From NCBI RefSeq assembly GCF_003473485.1, contig NC_053042.1, forward strand, positions 9,506,501 to 9,570,500: a stretch of 64,000 nt of DNA, written 5' to 3'. Shown piece by piece: positions 1 to 11,862 of this stretch. Below the pieces are notes generated by a model. The model searched no databases. It was not told where the DNA came from and saw only the letters and a list, made by a program, of their open reading frames with translations. The position numbers were made by a program, and so were the translations under genes. The first letter of the stretch is position 1. Each line of letters opens with the position of its first letter. Source of the stretch: Medicago truncatula (Eukaryota; Streptophyta; Magnoliopsida; Fabales; Fabaceae).

Positions 1-2912
1 ATGCCAAGAGCAATTTGTTGTAGCTTCTCCCATCCGAGAAAATGGTCCATATCATCAGGTCGGGTTATGAAGTTCTGTAACGAACCATTTGGAAAGAAAT
101 TATAAACAAGAGCACGGTAGGATCCATCGGCGCAAAATCCAACCAAGCGAACAACATTGATGTGATGAATTTTTCCCATAGCTTTCACTTCGTTAATGAA
201 CTCTTTTCCATCGCCCTCGGTGTTTTTAAGCATCTTCACAGCCACAAGAATTTCATTAGATAATTTACCTTTGAAAACTGCACCATGAGCTCCTTCACCT
301 AACTCTTCCCTAAAATTATTTGTAATCCTCTTTATATCAGCATAAGAGAATCTTGCAGGGTTGAGTGCCCTGTAATCCTCTAAGAACTTTTCGATTCTAG
401 TCTCATCTTCACCTTTCAGTTTAAAATAGCTATAGAGATGCAAACAGGCTGCAATAATCAGTGTTACCATAACTGAACCTACGAACACAACTGCACAAAA
501 CAACACTAATTAATTTATGAGTAATTATTTCCTAGGAACGAATACTTTTTTTTTTCACGTTACATTACCAAAAAGTCTTACATAAATCAAATGTCAAGAC
601 CATAAAAATGCCAAATCTAACAATAAATAGGAAGCGCATATTTAGCTAAATAATAAGCAGTTTGGTTGGCTTCATGCCTAACATGCAAAAAAATTAAGCT
701 ACATAAATTAACATTAAAACTAATACACTTTATAATAATAGAGTCGACATAGGAGGGAGGTTGTTGATGAGCATTAAACGTCAAAACCACATTAGAAACA
801 TCTGATTCTGCTATAAGATTCATAAAAAGACATCTCTTTCGCAGCTACCAAAACTTTTTGATATATCGACTTTAAGCACACCAAATTAAAACATGACACA
901 AAAAAAAAAAAAAAACTTGTAAAAAAATCTTTAGAAATAAAAATGAGAGCATGGGTCTTCGAATCTATTAGATATTTCCTAAAAAATGTGGAATAAGGAG
1001 TGTTATGAACACATTTTTTCAAGTCTAACACATAATATTTTATTGGGTGAAATTTACGTGGGTCTTAAACTTTAGAACTGGATCTTACATAAAATGGTGA
1101 GATCCACATAGAATTCACTTGATAAGAGAATAAGTTTCGGATAAAGCGTTAAAGATAAATAGTTTCGAACATTTGACAGTTTGGTGGGTGTGGTGAATGG
1201 GAATGAATTCCATCCATAACTACTGATAGCAATCTTTCCTATTTTTGACTTTGTCTTGAAAAAATATGCTTAAATATATCTTTATTTTATTTCAATATAC
1301 ACATTTTACTTTTAGCTCATTTAGAAAAGAAAAAAAATTTACTTAGGTTTTGTAAAAAATAGATATTAATTGTTTTGAATCCTTATAGATATATAATTTT
1401 GGGTAATAGGTCTTTACCCCCATGTAATATGTCATTTCCGGTTTTCTCCACTGTAATTTTTTTTTTGTTTCACCCCCTTTAAAAAAAAAATATTTATTTA
1501 CCCCCTAATATTATATTAAACAAAAACCAATTATATATTTTTTTCAAGAAATTTTCGTTTTTATTTAGCCTATTAGGGGGTAAATCAAAGCAATTTTTTT
1601 TTACAGGGGGTAAATAAAAAAAAAATTACAGGATGGAAAACCGGAATTAACCTATATTACAGGGGGTAAAGACCTATTAACCCTATAATTTTTGCTTTCA
1701 ATCTTTTTAAATCAGATTTAGTGTATAAAATTTGTTCATGTTAGAATTAATCTAATATGTATATATAATATTCATTTTAATCAATTTTAATCCTTATGAA
1801 TTAAATAAAATGCACTACATATTACTAAGATTCTTTCAAACATATTCTAAGGGATATGAAAAAAATTCTATTGGATGTTAACAAAAGAAAACTTAACAAA
1901 AACGTTTCATGGACAAACAAGTTTCCCTACCCATACCACCACTATTTAATCACATGTAAAATTGTCGTTAATTCAGTTGAGTATACATTAAATATTGTTT
2001 CCGGTATTTGATCAAAAAGTCTTACCATTTGATCAACTTTGATATGATGTATCTTATTGATCAAATGGAAGAAAAAAAAGAAAAAAACTTGTCCATGGTG
2101 CAAGATTGATTTCCTTATACACATTAGACCAAGTCTCGAAAAAATGTAAAGAGGTATATCTCACCTGTGGCATATAGAAGTATCTTTTTAGTTGGTTTGT
2201 GATGACGGTCAAAACATTCTATCTCGTCTTCAGTTCCATTGTTTTTCAGTTTACACATCTTCCCTTCTATTTCACACTTGCTACAATTGGGTTTTGACCA
2301 TGTCATAACCAAAATATTATCATATCGCAAGGACAACGATGAAGAAAGAATATCTAAAGTCTTGGTGCAGAGTATTGGGTCCAAACCCAAAGCAAGGAGT
2401 GTATTACTAGAATCAGCAACATAAACCGGGCAGGATAATGAACTACAATCCATGAAAGTGTAGCTATAATTGTAGTCGGATCTCGAAAATAATTGAAAAG
2501 GTGAAATTTGTGAATGAAGAAGCTTTAAAAACTGTCTTGGAAGGCAATTTTCAGGGTCAGATACTTGTAATTGTTGTAATTGATAATCTATTGCTGTGAC
2601 TTCGAGTTGAATTGGACCAGAATGTGGATGAAGCTCAAGTAGAGTTTTCTGCGTGTCTGAACAACTAAGATTAAAGCCGGTATAACTGCATCCATATTCT
2701 GTTTCTCTGTCGTTAAGTCGGAAGGGAAATCGGATTGGCGGGCCGTGACGTCCGCACCTAAAATCCTTCCGACTACAACCATTAACTTGGCACATACCTA
2801 AGTTGCAATTACAAAGCAAGATGAGAATCATGACCACCAAAATATTTGTAAAGGTTACCATTTTTGTAGTTATTGATAACAATAGGGTAACATATGGTTT
2901 GGGGAGAGACAT
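1..2912 (-). CDS. LRK10L-type receptor-like Ser/Thr kinase (3' part outside window)
   Basis: Two exons are visible. Exon 1 (2912-2165) encodes a signal peptide and a cysteine-rich GUB_WAK_bind-like ectodomain (CGRHGPPIRFPFRL, later DPENCLPRQFL). It ends at a phase-1 donor CAG|GTGAGA. Exon 2 starts at 490 after GTGCAG with matching phase. It encodes a membrane helix (GSVMVTLIIAACLHLYSYF), the juxtamembrane ARFSYADIKRITNNF, a glycine loop GEGAHGAV, the VAVK lysine and the kinase N-lobe to about QIALGI, where the window ends. The catalytic loop and stop are not seen. Start is ATG 2912; the in-frame ATG at 2861, just before a stronger signal peptide, is an alternative. The family is plasma-membrane receptor kinases; the ligand is unknown. 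It resembles the genes at 24362-26176 and 51516-54224 more than the multi-microexon genes. The 1.67-kb intron holds a LINE fragment and a MITE. Confidence 0.88.
546..850 (-). mobile_element. LINE 3' fragment (RNase H domain) in intron of first receptor gene
   Basis: The minus strand at 823-617 reads ESDVSNVVLTFNAHQQPPSY ... HVRHEANQTAYYLAKYAL, matching the end of the plant LINE-type RNase H (RVT_3) domain. A T-run at 546-555 on the plus strand would be the poly(A) tail. The 5' boundary and a target duplication were not found, so the left and right limits are approximate. Confidence 0.6.
1401..1683. mobile_element. Mutator-like MITE (283 bp, 9-bp TSD)
   Basis: The ends are inverted repeats: GGGTAATAGGTCTTTACCCC on the left and GGGGTAAAGACCTATTAACC(C) on the right. 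The exact 9-bp direct repeat TATAATTTT flanks the element (1392-1400 and 1684-1692). A 9-bp duplication is the hallmark of Mutator-like transposition. No coding capacity. It shares termini with the larger element at 3790-5265 and lies in the intron of the first receptor gene. Confidence 0.85.
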
Positions 2913-3751
2913 TATAAGAAGAACCAGATTATAAAAATACGTATGGATAATAATTGGGACGATAGTTTATTGACACGTCCATACGATTTAATAGTCCACA
3001 TTGAACCATAAGATTTGAAAATCCACAATGAAAATCATATAGATATTTAAAAGACTTTTCTTTTTCTCCATGAAGTGAACCATACGATCTAAAAGTCCAC
3101 AATATTGAAATTACATAACTATTTTCTTGGCAGCTTTCAGCGTAGTCTATTCTGTAGTATATAATATAAAGAAAATAACCTCTTTCGCCTCTCTTTTGGG
3201 TTGATATTTTCACTTTTCAACAATGTCATTAATTTTCGATACAAATAACACATATAACAAATATATATAAAAAAATTAAATATTTATACTTATTATTTCA
3301 TTATCCTAATTATACTCGTAAACAACTTTTATATAATAAAGGTTATTGTTGGTGTCATCAAAAAAAGAATTTAGATTATTTTTTTTTTATATTGTTGGTG
3401 TAATTGAAATAGATAAACATGGTTAGCTTGGTTTGTTGTAACTTGAAAGCAAGAAACATTTATATTTTAAGTTTTAATCAAAATAAAAATTTCATAAAAA
3501 AAACATCTTTCATAACTTTTAAACGTTAGTGCAATAAAAAGAGCGGAAAAACGGTCACGTCTTTTCGCTAGTGCTTATAGTGCTCATACTCAAAGTAAAA
3601 CTGTAAACATATAAAAATAAAATTCAGTAATTTTGTTTTGGACCGGCTAAAATGTCATATCCAATTAGCAAATGAACAATTATAAAGTAAAACCCTCCCC
3701 CACAAAAAAAAAAATATATATATATATATATAAAGTAAAACCCTACCCCTC

Positions 3752-3783
<32 letters not shown>

Positions 3784-3789
3784 AGTAAA
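2913..3789. other. Intergenic spacer between divergent receptor genes
   Basis: No gene seen. AT-rich, ending in two (TA)n tracts (about 3713-3732 and 3755-3783), each followed by a similar TAAAGTAAAACCC-like segment. It contains the 5' flank of the first receptor gene. Confidence 0.6.
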
Positions 3790-5265
3790 GGGTTAATAGG
3801 TCTTTACCCCCCTGTAATATAAGACACTTTTGGTTTTGCCCCCTGTAAAAAATTTTTTTTAGATTCCGTCCTTGTAAAATGAAGATTCTTCAAGATTGCC
3901 CCCTGAGCCCTGTGACTCAGCAGAATCTATGATGTGGCATTTTTTTTGGATGCCAAGTGTAAAAAATAATTTACATGTCATTTAAAATTAAAAAAAAAAA
4001 TATATATTTTTTTTAAAAAACGAAAAATAATTTAAAAATCAGAAAAAAAATAGAATTTTTTTTCAAAAATTTAAAAAATTGAATTTTTTTTTAAAAAATA
4101 AAGTTCCAGATTCTTTTTAAAAAATAAAAAAAAATTCAGATTTTAAAAAAAAAAATTAAGTTCCAGATTTTTGTTAAAATCAGAAAAAACATGCAGATTT
4201 TTTTAATTTAATTTTTAAAATAAAAAAAATATATTTTATATTTCAAAATCTTTATTCCAGAAATTTTATAAATTCTTTTTTGAAATTAAATAATTAGAAA
4301 AAAATTCAAATATTTTTTACAAATTCAAAAAAATTAGATAATACTTTTTTTTTCCAAATTTTATAATTTTAATTTAATTCGGATTTTTTTTTTAAATTTA
4401 GTATAATTTTTTTTGGAAAATTTGGAAATATATTAAGTTCGAGAATGGAAATGGTATACCATATGAGTTTTCATGTCATTGATTGGAAATATATTAAGTT
4501 AGCATTTAGAAAAAAATTCAAAAAATATATTCCTGAATTTTTACGAATTTTTTTTCCTGAAATTAGGAAGTATTTTAAAAAAGAAACTGGATTTTATAAA
4601 AAATTTCAAAAAAAAATCAGAATTTTTTCTAAATTTAAAATTTTCGAAAATATCTGAAGTTAAGATTTTAAAAATTTAAATAAAATCATTTTTTTTTCCA
4701 GATTAAATAGTTGGAATTTAAAAATATTTATATCCAAATTTTTAAAAATTAAAATATTTTCCAGAATTTTCATTCTTTGTAGAAAAAATTTAAAAAACTT
4801 TTTTATTTCGAAAAAAATATGAATGTTTTTTAATTTCGAAAAAGATAAGACAATTTTCTATTTCGGAAAAAAAATCTAAATGTTTTTAATTTTTGGAAAA
4901 AAAAAATCTAATTTTTTTTCGATTTAAAAAAATAGTTTGAATTTTTTCAGATTTTTTAAAATTTTGGAAATTAATTTTCAGATTTTTTAAAATATAATTT
5001 TCGTTTTTTTAAATTTTATTTTTTATTTTAATTTTTTTAAATAAAAATGACGTGTAAACTTTTTTTTACACGTGGCAAGCAAAAAAAAAAAAAAAAAAAG
5101 TAAAAGCCACGTAGGTGCCACATCATAGATTCTGCTGAGTCACAGGGCTCAGGGGGCAATCTTGAAGAATCTTCATTTTACAAGGACGGAATCTAAAAAA
5201 TTTTTTTTACAAGGGGCAAAACCAAAAGTGCTCTATATTACAGGGGGGTAAAGACCTATTAACCC
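3790..5265. mobile_element. Non-autonomous Mutator-like element, 1476 bp with long TIRs
   Basis: The outer ends are GGGTTAATAGGTCTTTACCC and its inverse. The terminal inverted repeats extend about 170 bp; ATTCTGCTGAGTCACAGGGC near 5129 mirrors GCCCTGTGACTCAGCAGAAT near 3907. The exact 9-bp duplication TAAAGTAAA flanks the element at 3781-3789 and 5266-5274. The interior is very A/T-rich with no credible ORF. It lies between two divergently transcribed receptor genes and has the same end family as 1401-1683. Confidence 0.88.
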
Positions 5266-6213
5266 TAAAGTAAAACCCAACACTCTTCCTTATACCTATA
5301 AGTAGAGCTCCACTTCCAAACAAGGTAAGTTAATTATTTCCTTCAAACCTCTTAATCTTTTTGTTTCCCATCTGACTTGGGCAGCGCTTGTGCGGATACA
5401 ACCCCATCCGTTTCACCAGCAACGTTCCAGGTGCTTCCATGGATTCTGACCAGATCTTCAACAATGGTACACTTTTCTTCCACCGATTCATTTGCAATGT
5501 AAGATTATCTATCTTTCTTAAGATAATCTTGTTATCGGACACAACAAATTTAAAACTTATTGGATCTGTTTTTGTAACAACTGTTTGGATTGAATTGCAT
5601 TAATATATATTATTTATTATTTTTATATTTTTGCTAATACTTATTAGTTAAATTTAATCTCTTTTTTTCTCTCAAAAAACTCCCCTAAAATTGGATTACA
5701 CGCATTCAAATATTTGAGATATCTATAATTATTCAATTACGATCGGACGATTAAAATTCAATCTTTAAATTTTTTATAAAAATAAATATGGCTTTTATAT
5801 GTGTTTAGTCCTTGCAAATAGGGGTCATTTAAAAAATGGTCTCTGTATTCCTTAATCCTGGCATTTTGTCCTCCCAAAATTTAATCATTTAAAATTTGGT
5901 CCCTCCCCCCACTTAATCATTGTCAAGTCACTAGATTAGCTGACGTGGCACATTGACTCAGCAAAGTTTGACGTGAAGTGACAAAAATACTCCTCCTTCC
6001 ATCAGAGAGGGCAGCGAAATTACTTAGGGGTATTTTTGGAACTGTTGATCACTGATGTCCCAAGGGCATGATCAATGTTCCTCTTATAAATAAATGCATG
6101 TAATCCAATTCCTCATTGAAAAGGAAATAGCGTAGGAAAGTTCCATATTGACTTGAGTTACATTTTTCTTTTAAAACTGTACTCTACCACCAAAACTAGC
6201 ACAGTGAGTGAAA
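5266..6213. promoter_or_regulatory. 5' flank of second receptor gene with TATA box
   Basis: No gene supported. TATAAATA at 6085-6092 lies about 120 bp upstream of the ATG at 6214, a plausible core promoter. A TTGACT (W-box-like) hexamer is at 6148-6153. The stretch 5805-5950 (TTTAGTCCTTGC..., GGTCCCTCC) looks like a decayed TE end. A weakly gene-like stretch at 5380-5480 could not be assigned. Confidence 0.45.
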
Positions 6214-9200
6214 ATGGTTTCAACCTCTAACTTTGGAGTAAAAGCCAGATATGCAAGAGGTGTGATAGTATTTCTTTACTTGTTTCTACTTCCACACAAA
6301 ACTTATTCACAACCTTGTTCTTCTTCCTGTGGAAAAATTTCCAACATAACTTATCCATTCCGACTAAAACACGACCCAGACCACTGTGGCAACAATTTGT
6401 ACGAGTTGAATTGTCTAAACAACGTTACAGTATTGAAGCTGTATGATGCTGAATATTTGGTGCAATCAATCAATTACAACAATTACACAATACGAGTTGT
6501 TGACCCAAACATTCAACCTACCAACTGCTCCTCTCTCCCTCACTTCTTCTTATACAGAAACAATTTTACCCAAAAAGATACTAATTCATACAAATACAGC
6601 TTCCGTCGATCGAATTCCACGTTTGATTATTCCGATAGAATTGATTTATCCAGGCCTGTAATTTACCTGAAGTGTACAAGTCCACCTAGTAACGTTGTGG
6701 ATAAATATTATACGGATACAACTTCATGCCTGGATGAACACACATATGTTATTGTCGGGGACCCACAACTTGGAATATTGCAGCCTCAATGCCGTGTTAA
6801 GCTTGTTACTCTCACATCCTTCTGGGTTCCACCACCATCTGTATTTAGCATCAACAACATTATAGGTACAAAAATCAATATTTCTTTTTTTTAAATGAAC
6901 CAAATCAATGTTTGAACTCAAATGTATTTTTATTTGATGATTATTATATACTGTGTAGATTTTTTTGTGTGTAAATATTATTTCTTTTATAGGCAACGTT
7001 TCATACATAGATATTCATAAGGCACTAGGCTATGGATTTGAAATTTCCTGGATGCAAGCCTCTTGTCGTTGTGATTATTGCTACCTCAAGGACCCTACTA
7101 GCGAGATTCAGTGTTACGACTTCTACTGTAAGACCTTAGTCCTTTGTTAAATTTTCTTTCTCTTGTAAAAAAATAAACCATTTTATTGTCCCAGTTGCTG
7201 TAAGACCTTAGCTAGCATATTTATTATTAATAAACTAGAGTTTTGCAGAGAATCAAAAAGAAGACGATTAGGGTTTCCAATGACATTAGGGGTCAATATG
7301 TTGAGAATATAAGATAATATTTTATGAGAAATGATATTCGTACAACCATTTTGTAACAACTTTTTGACAACTTTCTCTTTCATACTCACATTATGTTTTC
7401 ATTCTCTCTTCTTTTTCTCCCTCCATTGTTTTTTACCAATGGAAAGGTAGGAAAAAGAAGTTGTCATGATAGTTGTAAAAAATGGTTGTTCAAATATCAC
7501 TACTCATATTTTATAGACTTTACTAAGTTAGAAATATAAAGGTTTAATAACTTATTATCTAATACCTCTCTTCAAATTCATGATGCAACTATAAAAAACA
7601 TCAAAGTTTATCAAACACATGGTCGGTCCAACAAGTTCAAAGGTCTAAAGAAATTTTTACTGTTAAGTCTTTTACAATAAAAAATTACATAAGTTTTTTG
7701 AAAATTAAAAAAATTACTGAGAGTCAAGAGTTGAACCTTGGACAAAGAGGATATGAGGTCTTCGCTTTTGCGAACTCAGCTTGGGAAACATTTATTCTCA
7801 AGTTTTCATATTGTATATTTTTAAGTAAATTAAAATATTTTGAGGCATTTTTCCATGAGTATTACTTTTCCCATCCTATGACAGTCTCACACATCCTGTA
7901 AAATTTCTAAAAATGCCCCTTTGCAGTCCGGATTTCATAATCTGGACTATGCTTATGTATAATCAGCAATCATAATCTCTCCCATTTCAGCAATTTTGAA
8001 TTTTGCTTTTAAAAACAAACAAAAAAAGGGGTCTATCCATGTCACATAAAATCATAAAAACACAAGGATGAGAGTTAGGAAGATTAACATTCTCCTTAAA
8101 ATGACTATCCATGCTACAAAGATGTTTAGAATTGGTGCTGGTGTTGTCCGGATTACGTAATCCAAACTATATCAGCACCATGATAAAAAGGGTCTAAACG
8201 ATGAAATTTTGGATTTTGAGGGCGGAGTCCCGTAAGAAATCCCTTCTAAGGGAGTCTTGATCATAAAAATACAAGGATGAAAGCTAAGAAGATTAATATT
8301 GTCCTTAAAATGACTATCCATGTTATAAACATGTTCAGAATTGGTGCTGGTACTGTTCGGATTACGTAATCCGAACTGCATCAGCACCATAAGCAAATAG
8401 CGCGCCCTATTTTTTGAGATTTTCGGATTACAAAATCCGAATTGGTGAAAAACTCTTTTTTTTTTTCACCCTATTACAAAGGAAAACACAAGTTCGGATT
8501 TTAAAATCCGAAAATCTCAAGGGCATTTTTGGAAGAAAAAAATAGGGCGCGCGAGAAATGGATAGGTTGGGAAAAGTAATACCCTTTTTCCATTCCAAAA
8601 TGTTTGAGGCCTAAAGCCCTTGCTTAGGCCACATGCCCCTTGGGCTAGCTCTGATCAAACAAAAAAAAAACTTACTCAATAATATAAACTTCAAATATTT
8701 AATATTCTAATATTATCCCTCAAGTTGAAGCTCACTAAGGTTTAGAACTGTTAAAAAATTAACCCTAAAACTAAATCAAACCAACTAATATAATAATCAT
8801 GTGAGAGGGGAGAATCCAACGAATGAGCACCAGCCAGAGAAGAAGCGACAACCTGGGAAAATCATCAAACTAAAGAACCCAATCACACGAACCTGAACAG
8901 AAGAACAAATAGAGCGAAGTAACCAAACAAGAACCAACAGAGAGAGAAGCAATCAAACAACAGGAAACAGAACAATCAAAGTAAATAGAAGAATCAACCA
9001 AGAGAGAGAATCAATCAAACAAGAGAACTAATAGAAAGAATCAATCAAACAAAAGAACCAACAGGGAGAGGATAAATCAATTATAAGAAACCAATACGGG
9101 TCAATTCAAAAGAATAAACTAATATGACGAGGAGCAATCAAACTAGAATCAACAGGGAACAAACAAATCAATATAGCGTCTGTTTGGTAGAGTGTTTTTC

Positions 9201-10707
9201 GCTACCCAAACGACGTTTCCATATCCTAACGTTGTTTCCATCTTTTCTGTCATGTTTGGGAAAGATTAAAATTGGATCTGAAACACCGTTTCCTTTTCCA
9301 AACGCGGGTTGAACTGAAGCTGCAATTCCAAGCTTCTGCGTTTTTAGAATCAATCATGAAGAAGCCCCAAATTCATTTCCAGTTTTACCTCGGTTTTTCT
9401 GATGTGTTTTCCCTGCTTGGTTCTTGCTACAGTGGCGTTTCTAGAGGTCAGGGAAGGAAGATCAATGGGATTCTCATTGCTTCAGAAAACAAAGAATCCA
9501 AATAAAGCCCATTCTACTATTTTATATTTTTTTTATAAACGTTTATTTTCTTCTGACACCCTTTATTCTTATATTATATTAAAAATAATACAATTTATAA
9601 AACAAATTTAAAAAAACAAAAACTCTTATAAACTAAAATATTTTTAAAATGAATTTATGAATCAATAAAAATGAATTTATGATCTTAGATAAGTTAAAAT
9701 AATTATCTAAAATGAAAATGATATTTAGTTTTAAATACAAACTATCCAAACAATTTTAATTCAAACTATCCAAACAACATCAACTCGAAAGAATCACTTT
9801 TAAATGAGTATATCTAAACATAATCCATTCACATCAAACTCACTTTTAACCAAACCATTTCTCTCAAATTCAATTTTATTAAAATCAATTCTCTTCACCG
9901 CCATACCAAACACATACACAGAGAAGAACCAACCTACAAATTTTGAACCCAAAATCCAACTAGAGAGGAGAGATGAACATCTAAAAGAAAATTCAAACAA
10001 AATTTTAAAACTCAAAATCAAATAGAAAGAAGGGAAACTAACATCCAAATAACCAACCAAAATCGAAATTTCTTAAACTTGTCAAACGATTGCATATAGG
10101 CTGGAATGAGAATAGCGAAACTTAGTACAAAATAAAATAAAAATCAAACAAAGAGAGATATAAGACCTATAAAGCATAGGCACATGTACCGGTATGTAAT
10201 ACGACAAATTTTTTTTAAAAGAAGGTATGCATATATGTCCATTGAATTACTATTATTGTTGTAAAAACATGCTTACAAAAAAAAAAAGGGTTAATAGTGT
10301 TTTGCCTATGTAATTTTTGATATTTCCCCTATAAAAAATTTTCCTTAGATTTCCTTCCTTGTAAAATCAAGATTCTCCAAAAAACACCCTCAAATCCATC
10401 ACTCACCAGATTCCTTCCTTGTAAAGCTTTATTAACTCAAAAAATAAATTATAAAAAAATAGTATAATTTTTTTTTGAAGGAAAAAAAAAAAAAATTGGT
10501 ATAATATTATTCATATTTTGAGTCATGTATTTAACGACATTCTACTATCATGTTGCTTAAAACATTTACTTCTTTTTTCCAACTCCTTAACTATTTTCAT
10601 CAAAAACAAGAGAGTGAACTGAAATATAGATAAAAAAGCAAAATAATTTATGATATCGTTCAGTCGCGTGTACATTTTTGTTGCATACACTACGGTGAAT
10701 CAACTAA

Positions 10708-10760
<53 letters not shown>

Positions 10761-10958
10761 AGCAGCTTGGAGCAACCAAGGCCCAAGAGAAATATAACTA
10801 AGCCTGCTTGGACTAAGAACTTCATTTGTAAGTAGTATTGGGCCTGAGTCAGAACTAGATTAGGAGAGCCCAACCCAAAAAACTAGTCCAATAGGTGGGA
10901 GAACCTCAAGGCTTAAGTACCACATCAAGCACTTTGATATACTCGATGTGGGACTCCT

Positions 10959-11015
<57 letters not shown>

Positions 11016-11816
11016 ATATGAATAGGCAGTCTCGTTACGGTTAGTTCATGTGCTTCACCATTTTTAGAGTACACGTGTTTGATAAGATAAGACACAAAGA
11101 GTTGTTTCATATATTCTAGATCCTTACGAAAAGTTTTCTCAACAACAACACGTGATCTCCGAAGCATGGATAATCCTCGGATAAGATATGATCCGGTGTC
11201 AGACTTGGATCGTGTCCGACATCAAAAATACAATTATACTGAATTATGTGATTTTTTCAAATTATTAATGGTGTTGGTGTGTCTGTGTTTGTGTTATATT
11301 CGATATTTATGTCCGTATATGTGATTCATAGCACGTGATGCACGAATCCAAAAAGAGATTAATGAAAACGACCAGTTTTTAAAAACAACAAAATCAAGCA
11401 ACAAATCTCAAAGGCATTACTATTGCAAATCACCGAATATAATAAAGAACATGAACAAACCGAGGAATTAAAACATACCAAAATTACAACCTACAAACTT
11501 AATGAATCATCAGAGACCAAACTAAATACATTCCCAAACGGTTGGGACTTCGATAGCGGAAGCCATGAATGGTTAAAGGAGGATCTAACCATATTTTTTA
11601 TGTCGAAAATTGCTCTTCTCCCTTTTAGACTAGATCATTCCCTTAAATACATCGTAATAGTTAACTGTTCTCCCGCTGACACTTTTAAAATCGGCTCATT
11701 CTATTATACACTAATCATATATATGAGAAGAATGAGATTAAGGATAATAACTTGCAAGTAATCTTTGTATTCTATCTTTGATTGTACTTTCTGTTAGTGT
11801 AGTACAATTAGAATAT

Positions 11817-11862
<46 letters not shown>

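Noticed and set aside
5330..5603. Short ORFs on both strands near 5388-5542
   Set aside because: The sequence is less AT-rich than its surroundings and may derive from a gene, but I could not match it to a family, so it is left as unassigned spacer.
6208..6213. GTG start for the second receptor gene
   Set aside because: Plant nuclear genes use ATG; ATG at 6214 is two codons downstream in the same frame. The same reasoning moves the start of the 24362-26176 gene from 26191 to 26176.
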